Part shown: positions 33,655 to 43,794 of the stretch, piece by piece
How positions within the stretch are numbered: the stretch's first letter is position 1
Layout of the letters: each line of letters starts with the position of its first letter
NCBI RefSeq assembly: GCF_040151475.1
Contig: NZ_JBDKWG010000146.1
Location: forward strand, 186,001-250,000
Origin: CAXBNB01 sp040151475
GTDB lineage: Bacteria > Bacteroidota > Bacteroidia > Cytophagales > Cyclobacteriaceae
Direction: 5' to 3'
DNA: 64,000 nt
Notes under the pieces: model-generated
Seen by the model: the letters and a program-made list of their open reading frames with translations, nothing else
What the model was told of the DNA's origin: nothing
Databases searched by the model: none
Program-made: the position numbers and the translations under genes

Positions 33655-34625
33655 AGAATGTATTGATAACAGGCGGAAGTGGATTTATTGGCCAGCATTT
33701 AATTGGATCGTTGCTCAATTTGAAGAATATCGGCCATATATTAATTTTGGATATCAAAGAACCCCCACATGCGGAACATTACAAAATGGCTTACAGGTAT
33801 TGGGACATAAGAGAAAACGAATTTGTGCCGTTGCTGGATCGGCAATATGATACATGTTTTCACCTTGCTGCTTTATGTAAAGAACCGGGATTTGAATGGG
33901 ATGAATATTTCCAAACTAACTATGTGGGAACACAAAATGTAATTTCTTTGTGTGAAAAAGGTGGAGTAAAAAACTTCATATTCACAAGTACAATGATGGT
34001 TTACAAAGCAAGTGAAGAAAGGCGTAATGAAAAAAGCTTGACTTCTCCAGATACTGCATATGGGATGAGTAAATTGCTGGCGGAAAAAGAAATACAAAGA
34101 TGGGCGCTTCATGACGAGGAAAAATCATATTGTACATTGAGGACTTCAGTTGTCTTTGGTAAAAATGAAAAAGGTAACTTCACAAGGCTGTACTATGCAC
34201 TAAAAAAAAATCACTTTGCATTTGTCGGAAGAAAATCTACTGTCAAAAGTTGTATATATGTAAAGGACCTTTGCTCTGCCCTATTATATTTTATGGATAA
34301 GAAAAATAAAGAGACTTACAATTTTGCATTTACGAAAGGTTATTCTATTGGGGAGATAGTTAATACTTTTGCTAATGTGTTTATGTTTAAATCATTTACC
34401 CCTGTAATTCCAATTCAAGTCTTACTTCCAATGTCTAAAATATTTCAATTTTTAAATACTATAGGTGTAAGAAATTCTATTCATCCAAGAAGAATTCAGA
34501 AACTCTATTACTCTACCAATATTGACTCTAGCAATATTGTTGCCGCAGGATTTTTTTTTAACTATAATCTTGAATCTGCCCTTAAGGACTGGAAAAAAGA
34601 CTGCAATAATCAGGACTTATATTAG
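33651..34625 (+). CDS. NAD-dependent epimerase/dehydratase (extended SDR)
   Basis: 324 residues from the ATG at 33651, which overlaps the previous stop as ATGA; the TTG two codons earlier is unlikely. Rossmann motif TGGSGFIGQHL, then STMMVY and YGMSKLLAEKE (YxxxK). It acts on a nucleotide sugar or a lipid-linked sugar; substrate not recognisable. It is the last gene of the closely spaced run before the initiating transferase. Confidence 0.85.
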   Translation: MKNVLITGGSGFIGQHLIGSLLNLKNIGHILILDIKEPPHAEHYKMAYRYWDIRENEFVPLLDRQYDTCFHLAALCKEPGFEWDEYFQTNYVGTQNVISLCEKGGVKNFIFTSTMMVYKASEERRNEKSLTSPDTAYGMSKLLAEKEIQRWALHDEEKSYCTLRTSVVFGKNEKGNFTRLYYALKKNHFAFVGRKSTVKSCIYVKDLCSALLYFMDKKNKETYNFAFTKGYSIGEIVNTFANVFMFKSFTPVIPIQVLLPMSKIFQFLNTIGVRNSIHPRRIQKLYYSTNIDSSNIVAAGFFFNYNLESALKDWKKDCNNQDLY

Positions 34626-34688
34626 CGACCTGAAAAAGGGTTTAATAATATTTCATTAAATTGAGGCATATTAATTACGTGTGTAAAA

Positions 34689-36062
34689 ATGGCTAATCGT
34701 AGATATTCGAAATATTTTCCAATAATATTTCTATTTGCAGATTTATTCTTTCTAAACCTAGGATTTATTCTAGCGAACAAAATCAGGTTTAGTTTCTGGT
34801 GGTACGAATCAAGCGCCTATCCATTTCTTTTTGGGTTTCTTAATGTCACTTGGATCATAATTTATTTTCTGACCAAGCTTGATCGGGTAGATAGAGAAAA
34901 AGGTGTCGTTGACAATATCTCTCAAGTACTGCTTGCCCTGACCATCAACCTGGCAGTAGTTTTTGCCATGTGGGTAGCCACTAGAGCCTATTTTTATTCC
35001 AGAGAACACTTATTTTATACCTATTTGTTTTTCTCCATTTGTGTGGTATCCTGGAGGGTGGGGGTTATTTATATTCTCCGGTATTATAGAACCAAGGGTT
35101 TTAACCTTCGCAATATTGTTATTGTCGGGTATGGCCCTATCGGCAAGAGTTTAGAGAGGCACTTTCGTGATAACCCGGAAATAGGTTATAACCTGTTAGG
35201 TTTTTTTGATCATAATACTGATCAAAAAAATGTTATAGGTGATATTAAGTCGGCTATGACTTTTGCACAGGAAAATCAGGTTGATATTATGTTCTGTAGT
35301 TTGCCCAAACTGTATGACAAAGATGTAAAAAAGCTGATAGATTTTGCGGAAAATAATTTGATCAAAATCAAGCTTGTTGATGATTTGAGAATAGTTGGTG
35401 ACAAAAACTTGTCCGTTCAAAAATATGGTGCTATCCCGGTCATCAATGTCAACTCCATTCCACTTGATAAAATGGTGAACAGGTTTTTTAAAAGGGCGTT
35501 CGATCTGGTTTTCTCTTCGTTGGTTATGATATTCATATTGTCATGGATGGTTCCGCTTGTTGGCCTCTTGATAAAACTGGAATCCAAAGGACCGATGTTT
35601 TACAGGCAATCACGTCATGGAAAAAACAATCAACTTTTCTTGTGTTGGAAATTCAGAACTATGGTGGTCAATGATGAAGCAGATACCAAACAGGCTGTAA
35701 AAAATGACCCGAGGATTACCAGAATAGGTAACATTCTAAGAAAAACCAGTATTGATGAGTTTCCTCAGTTTATCAATGTCTTTCTGGGCGACATGTCTGT
35801 GGTAGGGCCCAGGCCACATCCGGTAAACCTCAACAATATCTTTTCTCCCAAAATTGACAGGTTCGTGCAGAGACACGCTGTAAAACCGGGCGTAACTGGT
35901 TTGGCTCAAGCCAAGGGATATAGGGGTGAAACCAAGAGGTTTAGCGAAATGTATGGAAGGGTAAAACTGGATCGTTTTTATGTGAAAAACTGGAGTCTCT
36001 ACCTTGACATCAAAATTCTCTTCCTCACTGTGCTTTCCCTTATCAAGTATAAGGCCTACTAA
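34689..36062 (+). CDS. Polyprenyl-phosphate sugar-1-phosphate transferase (WcaJ-like)
   Basis: 457 residues. Four to five N-terminal helices, a CoA-binding-like Rossmann domain (IVIVGYGPIGKSLERHF, about residues 140-255), one more helix, then the bacterial sugar transferase catalytic domain: FYRQSRHGKNNQLFLCWKFR, DPRITRIGNILRKTSIDEFP, GDMSVVGPRPHP. It loads the first sugar phosphate on undecaprenyl phosphate and starts each repeat unit. Of the PNPT-type large form. Confidence 0.93.
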   Translation: MANRRYSKYFPIIFLFADLFFLNLGFILANKIRFSFWWYESSAYPFLFGFLNVTWIIIYFLTKLDRVDREKGVVDNISQVLLALTINLAVVFAMWVATRAYFYSREHLFYTYLFFSICVVSWRVGVIYILRYYRTKGFNLRNIVIVGYGPIGKSLERHFRDNPEIGYNLLGFFDHNTDQKNVIGDIKSAMTFAQENQVDIMFCSLPKLYDKDVKKLIDFAENNLIKIKLVDDLRIVGDKNLSVQKYGAIPVINVNSIPLDKMVNRFFKRAFDLVFSSLVMIFILSWMVPLVGLLIKLESKGPMFYRQSRHGKNNQLFLCWKFRTMVVNDEADTKQAVKNDPRITRIGNILRKTSIDEFPQFINVFLGDMSVVGPRPHPVNLNNIFSPKIDRFVQRHAVKPGVTGLAQAKGYRGETKRFSEMYGRVKLDRFYVKNWSLYLDIKILFLTVLSLIKYKAY

Positions 36063-36076
36063 TTGATTCATTTTAC

Positions 36077-36259
36077 TGGTGTCCGACTAAAATTGAAAAT
36101 GAGGAAAAACATACGTTTAAACGAAATGAGGAAAGATTTTTCACGATCCGTCAAAACTACCCCTACCCTAAAGGGAGAAACGCAAACGATCCCTTTAGGG
36201 AATTCAAAGGGTGTTTTTAGCGGAAATTATCAATTCGAAAAATCTTTTCTCGGACACCA
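36077..36259 (+). repeat. 183-bp MITE-like element with TGGTGTCCGA ends
   Basis: Terminal inverted repeats TGGTGTCCGA (36077-36086) and TCGGACACCA (36250-36259) are perfect. Inner inverted arms are GAGGAAAGATTTTTC and GAAAAATCTTTTCTC, and an inner CCCTAAAGGGA/TCCCTTTAGGG palindrome is present. No coding is seen. It lies between the initiating transferase and the wzi-like gene. Confidence 0.65.
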
Positions 36260-36282
36260 ATAGATTTATTTCACCTTTAAAT

Positions 36283-37848
36283 ATGAAGGTTTCTCTTTTG
36301 TTTTTTGCTTGTTTGTTATCATTGATCTCTGTCTATGGACAATCGACACAAAACGTATATAATCCACAGGTTTATGCTAATCTTGATGTGTTGCAAGCAA
36401 AGGGTTTGATCAGTCAGGGAGCACTGGCACAAAAACCGTTGAAAGAGCAGACGATTCTAAAACTACTTGATAACGCTCAGCAAAAAGTTGAAACCGATGA
36501 TCCAATTTTTACTTTTATTGAGTCCACACGGAATTTATTGACCAATAGACAAATTAACCATTCAAAGGATTTCAATATTGACTTGCTGCAAAAAGTATCC
36601 TTTGCTCAGGTTTTAACCAACCAAAGAGAAGGCCTGGTAGAAGAAAATGGATTGGGTGGTGTAGATGCTATTTTCCAGCCCTTACTAACCAATCAGGAAG
36701 GAAGGTTGTTTAGAAATAGCTACAATGCTTATTTAGAAACCAACCAAGCCATAAACTACAAAGACTTGTTAAGCATACAACTGCAACCTCAGTTGGTCAT
36801 GAACAAAAACAATGCTGTCAACAATCAGCTAAGGTTCCAAAAACTTTTGCTCAATGCCAATCTTGGATACCTACAGTTAAGTATCGGACGAGACAATATA
36901 CAATGGGGACCTAGACACAAAGGAGGCTTATTGTTGTCACAAAATGCACCTGCTCTTGATATGATCAAATTATCTGTTGCGGGGCAAAAAAAGCTTCCCT
37001 GGTTTTTGAAAAAACTCGGAACATATAATTTCTCAACCTTTGTGGCCAATATGGGAAATGACTATGCGCAATCCAATGCGAAAATGGCTGCCTATAGATT
37101 CGACTTTCAACCCACTGAAAAATGGAATTTCGCTGTGGAACATACGGTTGTTTTGGGTGGTAAAGGAATCGGTACACCGGGTTTGTCCAGGGCTATTGGG
37201 GAATATGTTGGTTTTTTGATTGAGGCCGGAGACCCTGCTCCGTCCAATCATAATTTCACAGGAAGCATAACAAGAAATTTCGGTGATGCAAATGTCTATA
37301 TAGCAGGTATGTTTGAAGATATTGACAGCAACTTTGAAATGCTTATGGTTCATAATGCAACATGGTTGTTGGGCTTTTACCTTCCGGAAATTGGATACAA
37401 TGCTGCGTGGAGCTTAAGAACAGAGTTGATTAGGTCTGCTCCCCGTGCATATCGCCATGGCATATACCAAGATGGCCATTCTATAAATGGAAGAATATTG
37501 GGATTTGGCTTAGGTTCTGATGTATTCTTGTTAAATACAGAACTTACTTATTTATCTGATAAAGTGGGTTTTTTGACAATGAGCATACAGTACATCAATA
37601 GATCCGGTGACACTTATAATATTATCACCGAAACTGAAAATGATTTTGTGGATCTGGAAATAAACGAAAATAGGCCTGAAGAAAACCACTACCTCCTGGG
37701 ACTTAACTGGACGAAAGGATTAAATGATAAACTCAATGTCAATTTTAGTCTGGGGCTTGACTATACCCACAACTACCACTTTGTAAAAAAGGATTCACAA
37801 TTGGATTACATGTGTGGGTTGAAGGTAGAATTTTTTCCTAACTTGTGA
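36283..37848 (+). CDS. Capsule assembly Wzi-family outer-membrane protein
   Basis: 521 residues from the ATG at 36283, which starts a clear signal peptide (MKVSLLFFACLLSLISVYGQ). The 24 residues before it are encoded by the upstream MITE. The mature part has many alternating-hydrophobicity strands and the family segment IGRDNIQWGPRHKGGLLLS, ending in a strand closing with an aromatic residue. Wzi proteins are outer-membrane barrels that tether capsule to the surface. Overlaps the next gene (GTGA). Confidence 0.85.
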   Translation: MKVSLLFFACLLSLISVYGQSTQNVYNPQVYANLDVLQAKGLISQGALAQKPLKEQTILKLLDNAQQKVETDDPIFTFIESTRNLLTNRQINHSKDFNIDLLQKVSFAQVLTNQREGLVEENGLGGVDAIFQPLLTNQEGRLFRNSYNAYLETNQAINYKDLLSIQLQPQLVMNKNNAVNNQLRFQKLLLNANLGYLQLSIGRDNIQWGPRHKGGLLLSQNAPALDMIKLSVAGQKKLPWFLKKLGTYNFSTFVANMGNDYAQSNAKMAAYRFDFQPTEKWNFAVEHTVVLGGKGIGTPGLSRAIGEYVGFLIEAGDPAPSNHNFTGSITRNFGDANVYIAGMFEDIDSNFEMLMVHNATWLLGFYLPEIGYNAAWSLRTELIRSAPRAYRHGIYQDGHSINGRILGFGLGSDVFLLNTELTYLSDKVGFLTMSIQYINRSGDTYNIITETENDFVDLEINENRPEENHYLLGLNWTKGLNDKLNVNFSLGLDYTHNYHFVKKDSQLDYMCGLKVEFFPNL

Positions 37849-38963
37849 TCAAAAAGCACAAATTGATTACAAGGTTACAAGAGGAAAAGATATTGGGAAG
37901 GAAAACTTATACAACCGTTTCCAACGAAGCAAAAAAACTTTATACAGGCAAAACCATTCTGATTACCGGGGCTGCCGGATCCATTGGCTCACATATCTGT
38001 AAGGAAATAATAAAGTATCAAATTGATACTTTAATCATGTACGACCACAATGAAAGTGGTTTGTATGATTTATACCAGGATTTACTGCTTCAGGACAATA
38101 GCACGAACAAAGTAATTGTGGTTGGGGATATTTGCAATGAAAATAGCCTTGAACATCTTTTCGAAAACCATAAACCGGACATTGTTTTCCACGCTGCAGC
38201 TTATAAGCATGTCCCTATCATGGAAAATCAGCCTCTGGAAGCGGTAAGAACCAACATATTAGGAGCTAAATTGCTTGCTGATTTATCTGTAAAATACGAT
38301 GTAAAAAAATTCATTTTTGTATCCACAGATAAAGCAGTAAATCCTTCAAGTATTCTGGGAGCTACCAAAAGAATCAGTGAACTTCATTTGATTTTAAAGG
38401 CCAATCAAAAATCTAGCGATTGTCAGTTCATTTCCTGTAGGTTCGGCAATGTACTGGAATCGAACGGTTCAGTTGTTCCCCTTATCAAAAAACAAATCAA
38501 ACATGGAGGATCTGTAACTATTACTCACCCGGAAGTTACCAGATTTTTTATGTCCCTTGCAGAAGCTACTTCCTTCTTGCTGGAATCTTCATTCATTGGA
38601 AATCAAGGAGAAATACTATTTTTTGATATGGGCAAACCAATCAAAATTTTAGGTCTTGCCAAGCTGTTGATCGCCTCTTCAAATAATACAGGTTCAGTTG
38701 AAATTATTTATACGGGACTCAGGCCTGGTGAAAAAATACACGAGGAAGAGATTCTCCCAAACACCAATTCTTCTTCTACCCCCCACCCCAAAATATTTAG
38801 GGTCATTACAAATTCTTCTCTTTTAAAATCGTTCGAAAAAAATTTCATTTTACTTGAAAAATACTTTCAAGAGCAAAATGAATTAGAAATGGTGAAAACC
38901 ATGAAACTTCTTGTACCTGAATTTAAGAGCAAGGTATCCAGGTTTGAAGCTCTGGATTCTTGA
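37845..38963 (+). CDS. CapD/FlaA1-like nucleotide-sugar dehydratase (soluble form)
   Basis: 372 residues, GTG start overlapping the preceding stop as GTGA. Rossmann motif TGAAGSIGSHI, AAAYKHVPIMENQP, STDKAVNPSSILGATKR, RFGNVLESNGSVVP and GLRPGEKIHEEE place it in the UDP-GlcNAc 4,6-dehydratase/epimerase group. It lacks the N-terminal membrane part of long CapD/PglF proteins. It has the same general fold as PseB at 20105 but is clearly distinct, so two different dehydrated sugars may be made. Confidence 0.85.
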   Translation: MIKKHKLITRLQEEKILGRKTYTTVSNEAKKLYTGKTILITGAAGSIGSHICKEIIKYQIDTLIMYDHNESGLYDLYQDLLLQDNSTNKVIVVGDICNENSLEHLFENHKPDIVFHAAAYKHVPIMENQPLEAVRTNILGAKLLADLSVKYDVKKFIFVSTDKAVNPSSILGATKRISELHLILKANQKSSDCQFISCRFGNVLESNGSVVPLIKKQIKHGGSVTITHPEVTRFFMSLAEATSFLLESSFIGNQGEILFFDMGKPIKILGLAKLLIASSNNTGSVEIIYTGLRPGEKIHEEEILPNTNSSSTPHPKIFRVITNSSLLKSFEKNFILLEKYFQEQNELEMVKTMKLLVPEFKSKVSRFEALDS

Positions 38964-39790
38964 ATTGCAACCAATTCAACTATGAAAGGTCTAATTGAGA
39001 CACTTCACTGCGTTCAGTGTAACAAACCAGATATAGTAGCTCCAAATCAGGCTTTAGGAAAGATAGCTCGTTTGTGTTCAACAGCACCCTTATCATTCTG
39101 AAGCCTGATTTTTGGGCAAGCCAAACACACAAAATGAAAAGACGATGAAGCGTACTGGTGCAAGCCTTTTATTTTGAATAGAGAATGATGCTGTTTTGAG
39201 ATATTTCCTGTCTGCCTGGGCAGGCACTCCGCTCAATATGACAAGGTAGAGAGAGGATGTTTACTCTAAAATTAACCTCAGTTCGATATAAATTATCGTA
39301 TCAACCGTCCCAAACCGTCACTGCAAACTCTTTTTGGGCAGGACAGTGGGTAGGCAGTTTGTTGCTAATAAGATCTTTCCTTCGTCAAGATGACAAGGCT
39401 AACATTCTGTTCATAAACCATGACTATCGTTGAAATCACTAAGGTTCGTTTTGTCAACTCTGCCCTCAAGGCAAACACATTTAAAATTCTTCCTTCCATA
39501 TTCTAAGATTAATATCTACTTTAGTGTTAACAGTTGCTTTAAATGTTTTTGATTTGAATTGTTGTAACCGAGAAAAGATTTTGGCTTAATGAAAACAATT
39601 AAAAAGCACACCCCTGCCTGATCAGGCAGGCAGGCCTAAATCCCCTAAAGGGGACTTTCATTCTCCTTTTTAGGGAATGGGGTATTTTTGAAATCACGAA
39701 AAAATCTTTTCATATTCTATGAAAACTTACGTTTCCTAAAAAAGGATAAATTCGTCGAATGTTAGTAAATTTTAATAATCATAAACTACA
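38964..39790 (+). other. 827-bp non-coding stretch with palindromes and element remnants
   Basis: No gene is visible on either strand. It contains AAATCAGGCTT/AAGCCTGATTT arms (about 39045 and 39104), a GGCAGGC-type palindrome near 39215, a remnant of the CCTTCGTC...GATGACAAGG element (near 39371) also present at 14370, and a MITE-like copy at 39568-39715. Confidence 0.6.
39568..39715 (-). repeat. Second MITE-like element related to 36077-36259
   Basis: Begins CCGAGAAAAGATTTT and has opposing ACGAAAAAATCTTTTC, with an inner CCCCTAAAGGGGA and CCTTTTTAGGGAATGGGGT pair. This is the same nested layout as the element at 36077-36259 but inverted and with a different C-rich core. Boundaries are approximate. 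Confidence 0.45.
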
Positions 39791-40939
39791 ATGAATTGCC
39801 AAAGGGAAAAATTCAGAATTGGTCGTAAAGATGCTTACCTCAATGGTGCCTACATGTCTCCTTTATTGAAAAAGGCAGAGAATACCGGAAGACTTGGCAT
39901 TTCAAAAAAGCGGAAACCTCATAAAATAGCACCAGATGATTTTTTTGAGGATACTGAAACCATCAGACTTCTTTTTGCTCAGTTGGTGAATTGTGATCAA
40001 CCCGAAAGAATGGTTCTCATACCATCTGCTTCTTATGGTATTGCCAACGTGACTAAAAACATCAAAATCAAAAAAGGTGAAAATATCATTGTTGTTGGAG
40101 ATCAGTTCCCAAGTAATATTTATCCCTGGATGAGACTTTGCAACGACAACAATGCAACACTCAAAACCATCCACGCTCCTGACACTCTCGAAAACCGAGG
40201 ATCAAAGTGGAATGAATCTATATTGTCGGCCATCGATCAAAATACAAAAGCAGTAGCCATTGGGCATGTTCATTGGGCAGATGGCACATTGTTCGACTTA
40301 GAGGCTATTAGAGCTGCTACGACAAGTGTTGGGGCTCTATTGATAATAGATGGCACACAGTCGGTTGGGGCATTGCCTTTTGAGATTCAAAAGATAAAAC
40401 CAGACGCCTTAGTTTGTGCCGCTTACAAATGGCTTTTGGGGCCATACAGTATAGGCATTGCTTATTATGGTGCTACATTCGACGAAGGCATACCCGTTGA
40501 AGAAAATTGGATTAACCGTAGCGGTAGTGAGGATTTTGCCAATCTGGTCAACTATGAAAATGAATACCGACCCGGAGCATTGAGATATGAAATGGGTGAG
40601 CACAGCAATTTCATCCTGACTCCTATGTTTTTAGAATCCATCAAACAGATCAATAAATGGAAACCTGAGAACATTCAAGAATATTGCAAAAAATTAATTT
40701 CGAACCCAATTGAGGAGTTAAAAGATTTTGGATTGTTTATTGAAAATGAGAGTCAAAGAAGTGCTCATTTATTTGGGATTAAGTGCCCTAAAGAAAAATT
40801 GGATTCTATCAAAAATGCTTTTAAAAAACACAGAGTTAGTGTGTCATTTCGAGGGGATTTTATAAGGGTTTCTCCCAATGTGTATAATGATCAATTGGAT
40901 ATGAATCGTCTGGTAAAGTCTTTTAAACAAGTATTCTAA
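39791..40939 (+). CDS. Class V aminotransferase family protein
   Basis: 382 residues, PLP-dependent fold type I. The segments GDQFPSNIYPW, IGHVHWADGTLFDL, LIIDGTQSVGALPF (cofactor-binding Asp) and ALVCAAYKWLLGPYSIG (PLP lysine) are seen. It belongs to the cysteine desulfurase/isopenicillin epimerase-like group without the NifS active-site cysteine loop. Substrate unknown. The next gene starts at the following base, so the pair is probably co-transcribed. Confidence 0.85.
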   Translation: MNCQREKFRIGRKDAYLNGAYMSPLLKKAENTGRLGISKKRKPHKIAPDDFFEDTETIRLLFAQLVNCDQPERMVLIPSASYGIANVTKNIKIKKGENIIVVGDQFPSNIYPWMRLCNDNNATLKTIHAPDTLENRGSKWNESILSAIDQNTKAVAIGHVHWADGTLFDLEAIRAATTSVGALLIIDGTQSVGALPFEIQKIKPDALVCAAYKWLLGPYSIGIAYYGATFDEGIPVEENWINRSGSEDFANLVNYENEYRPGALRYEMGEHSNFILTPMFLESIKQINKWKPENIQEYCKKLISNPIEELKDFGLFIENESQRSAHLFGIKCPKEKLDSIKNAFKKHRVSVSFRGDFIRVSPNVYNDQLDMNRLVKSFKQVF

Positions 40940-43792
40940 TTGAACAAAGAAAAGCTTTACATATTAGTTGGGTTCATTCTTACATGCTTGCTGTTTGAGG
41001 TAAAGTCACAATCTTTGGAACTGGAAACACTCCCTGCTACCACCAAGTGGAATCAAATCAAAACAGATAATTTTAAGGTAATCTTTCCTTATGGATTTGA
41101 ATCTGAAGCAAATAGAACAGCCAATATATTGGAGAACCTTCATGCTCCTGCAAGTAAATCTCTTGGAGTTAAACCCAGAAGGTTTTCTGTAATCCTTCAA
41201 AATCAACATGCCATTTCCAATGGGTTTGTCACCGTCGGCCCTCGCAGGTCAGAGTTTTTTACCACCTCTCCACAGGACAACAAAAGTCGGGGAAACGTTG
41301 ATTGGATCGAACATCTAGCTACGCATGAATACCGCCACATGGTGCAGTTCGAAAAAGCATATCACTCTCCAATCAATAAGTTGATGTATTTTGGGTTTGG
41401 TGAATACGGATTAGCTTTCGCAGCAGGAATAGCAGCACCAAGTTGGTTTTGGGAAGGAGATGCCGTAGGAATAGAAACCTCATTTACAAAAACAGGCCGT
41501 GGGAGAACACCGAGTTTTGAGTTGACATTTAAAACCAACCTGATGGAAAAGGGAGGTTTCAACTATACTAAGCAGCACCTAACTTCCTTCAAAGATTTTG
41601 TGCCTAACCACTATGTGACCGGTTATTTTATGACTACCTATTTCAAAAGAAAATACGGAATAGATATCTGGGATAAAATTATCAGGCACTCATTTGGTTT
41701 TCCATACAGACCTTTTGTTTTTTCTAATGCCATAAAAAAAGAAACGGGAAAAAACCTCTTGCAAAACTATCATGACATGACCACCGAAATGTCAGAGTTG
41801 TACACAAAGCAAATCGAAAACATTGCTGAAGATAATACTGCCATACAAAATCGCAGAACCAACTCCATTTATACCGATTATCATTATCCTCACCAGCTGG
41901 AAAATGGAAAAATCATCGCTTTAAAATCCGGATTTTCAGATACCGACAAGTTGGTTTCCATAGATCAATCAGGAAATGAAAAAGTACTCTTCACTACTGG
42001 TATATTAAATGATCCCGGATTTTTGAGTATCAATGACACCAGGGTGGTGTGGACGGAATTCGAATTTGATCCCAGATGGTTGAAAAAAACATACTCTGTT
42101 ATCAAGTCTTTTGACCTTTCAACCAATACCTTTCGCAAAATCACATCTAAAAGCAAATTTGCTTCAGCAGCCATTTCTCCCGATGGTACTACCATCGCAG
42201 CTATTGAAAATACTACTGACAACAAATATTGTATTCAATTGTTGGATTTTCAGTCTGGGGAAGTGATAAAAACATACTCCAACACACACAATGATTATTA
42301 TTCTATGCCATCATTCTCTGATGATGGACAATCCCTTGTATTACTTAGAAGCGAGAAAGACGGGAAGTATTTCATTAAAAAAAATATAGAAACAGGAATA
42401 GAAGAAAATTTATTGTTTTCGAAAAATGAAAACTTTGGCCATCCGGTTTCATCTAAAAACTATGTTTTTTATAATTCTCCTTTAAATGGTATTGACAATA
42501 TTTATGCACTGGATATGGACACCAAAGAAGTATTCCAGGTGACTCATTCTAAATATGGTGCTTTTAACCCTTCATTTTCTCCAGATAAAAAAGAAATAAT
42601 ATACAACCAATTTAGTGCGAACGGCATGGACATAGTATCAATGCCATTAAATACAACAAAATGGACTCCTTTGAAAGATGTTACTGATCGAAACATCAAC
42701 TTTTCAGAACCGATGGTTCAGGCAGAAAATGGGGAGGAATTACTTAATAATATTCAATACAAAACATATTCGACCACACCATATAAAAAATTATGGCATA
42801 CCATTCGTCCTCATTCCTGGGGCCTTTCAGCCATTCCAACAAATAACTCAGTAATTGTTGGTGTCAATTCTCAAGACATATTAAGTACTACATCAATTAG
42901 TACCGGATTAAAATATGACTCGGATGAACGAAATTGGTTGAAATATGGCATCATTAGTTATCAGGCATTGTATCCGATTGTAGATTTATCCATAGTTGAT
43001 GGCAGCAGATCTACCACGCTGAATATAGAAGGTGGCAACCAAACTTTCAATTGGAAAGAAACAACTTTATCTGCTGGGCTTAGAGTACCTCTTGTACTAA
43101 CGAAATCAAAATACCTTCGGAAACTTACCTTCTCTTCAAAATCTATATTTACTTCTGTATCCGGATACAATCTACCCAACAGGTTATTTATAGATCAATC
43201 AGGCAATGGAAATCTAAATGCTTTGGAGCATAGTATTCAATTTATCAATAATATGAGAAGAAGTAAACTTGACCTAAATAGTAAGTTTGGTCAGTCTTTG
43301 TCAATTCACTATAATCACACTCCAATAGGAGGAAACTATCAAAGCAAACTCTTTGCTATAGAAAGCAATTTATTCTTTCCGGGAGTTATCAAACATCATT
43401 CAATACGATTGAGAGGTTCTTATCAACATGAAAACTCGACTAACTACTATTTTGACAGCCCTGTTCAATTCACAAGGGGTTTTGGTTATTTCCCTTTCAA
43501 AAATTTTAGAAATTTATCCGCCAATTATAAGATGCCATTGTGGTATCCTGATATACATATTGGGCCATTATTTAATTTACAACGGATTTACATCAATGGC
43601 TTTTATGACGATGGCTTAGGAACGGATAGTAACCAAACTGACATTGCTCTTAAATCCTACGGAGCGGAACTCTCCTTTAACTTCAATCTTATGAGGTACT
43701 TACTTCTTTTTGATCTGGGAGTTCGCTATTCCTACATGCCGGAGTTTGATGACAACAGAGTCGAAATAATAATTGGCGGTATCACTTTCTAA
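40940..43792 (+). CDS. Large exported protein: metalloprotease-like domain, PD40 beta-propeller, outer-membrane-like C-terminus
   Basis: 950 residues. TTG start directly after the aminotransferase stop, with a signal peptide (LYILVGFILTCLLFEVKS). An HExxH-like zinc motif (ATHEYRHMVQF, about residues 127-137) and a downstream Glu in WFWEGDAVGIE (about 171) suggest a gluzincin-type peptidase. Residues about 320-590 contain TolB/PD40-type blades (ISPDGTTIAAIE, FSPDKKEIIYNQ). The last 300 residues have alternating beta strands ending in EIIIGGITF, like an outer-membrane barrel. The role is unknown. The combination is known in Bacteroidota but not characterised. Confidence 0.7.
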   Translation: MNKEKLYILVGFILTCLLFEVKSQSLELETLPATTKWNQIKTDNFKVIFPYGFESEANRTANILENLHAPASKSLGVKPRRFSVILQNQHAISNGFVTVGPRRSEFFTTSPQDNKSRGNVDWIEHLATHEYRHMVQFEKAYHSPINKLMYFGFGEYGLAFAAGIAAPSWFWEGDAVGIETSFTKTGRGRTPSFELTFKTNLMEKGGFNYTKQHLTSFKDFVPNHYVTGYFMTTYFKRKYGIDIWDKIIRHSFGFPYRPFVFSNAIKKETGKNLLQNYHDMTTEMSELYTKQIENIAEDNTAIQNRRTNSIYTDYHYPHQLENGKIIALKSGFSDTDKLVSIDQSGNEKVLFTTGILNDPGFLSINDTRVVWTEFEFDPRWLKKTYSVIKSFDLSTNTFRKITSKSKFASAAISPDGTTIAAIENTTDNKYCIQLLDFQSGEVIKTYSNTHNDYYSMPSFSDDGQSLVLLRSEKDGKYFIKKNIETGIEENLLFSKNENFGHPVSSKNYVFYNSPLNGIDNIYALDMDTKEVFQVTHSKYGAFNPSFSPDKKEIIYNQFSANGMDIVSMPLNTTKWTPLKDVTDRNINFSEPMVQAENGEELLNNIQYKTYSTTPYKKLWHTIRPHSWGLSAIPTNNSVIVGVNSQDILSTTSISTGLKYDSDERNWLKYGIISYQALYPIVDLSIVDGSRSTTLNIEGGNQTFNWKETTLSAGLRVPLVLTKSKYLRKLTFSSKSIFTSVSGYNLPNRLFIDQSGNGNLNALEHSIQFINNMRRSKLDLNSKFGQSLSIHYNHTPIGGNYQSKLFAIESNLFFPGVIKHHSIRLRGSYQHENSTNYYFDSPVQFTRGFGYFPFKNFRNLSANYKMPLWYPDIHIGPLFNLQRIYINGFYDDGLGTDSNQTDIALKSYGAELSFNFNLMRYLLLFDLGVRYSYMPEFDDNRVEIIIGGITF

Positions 43793-43794
43793 GA

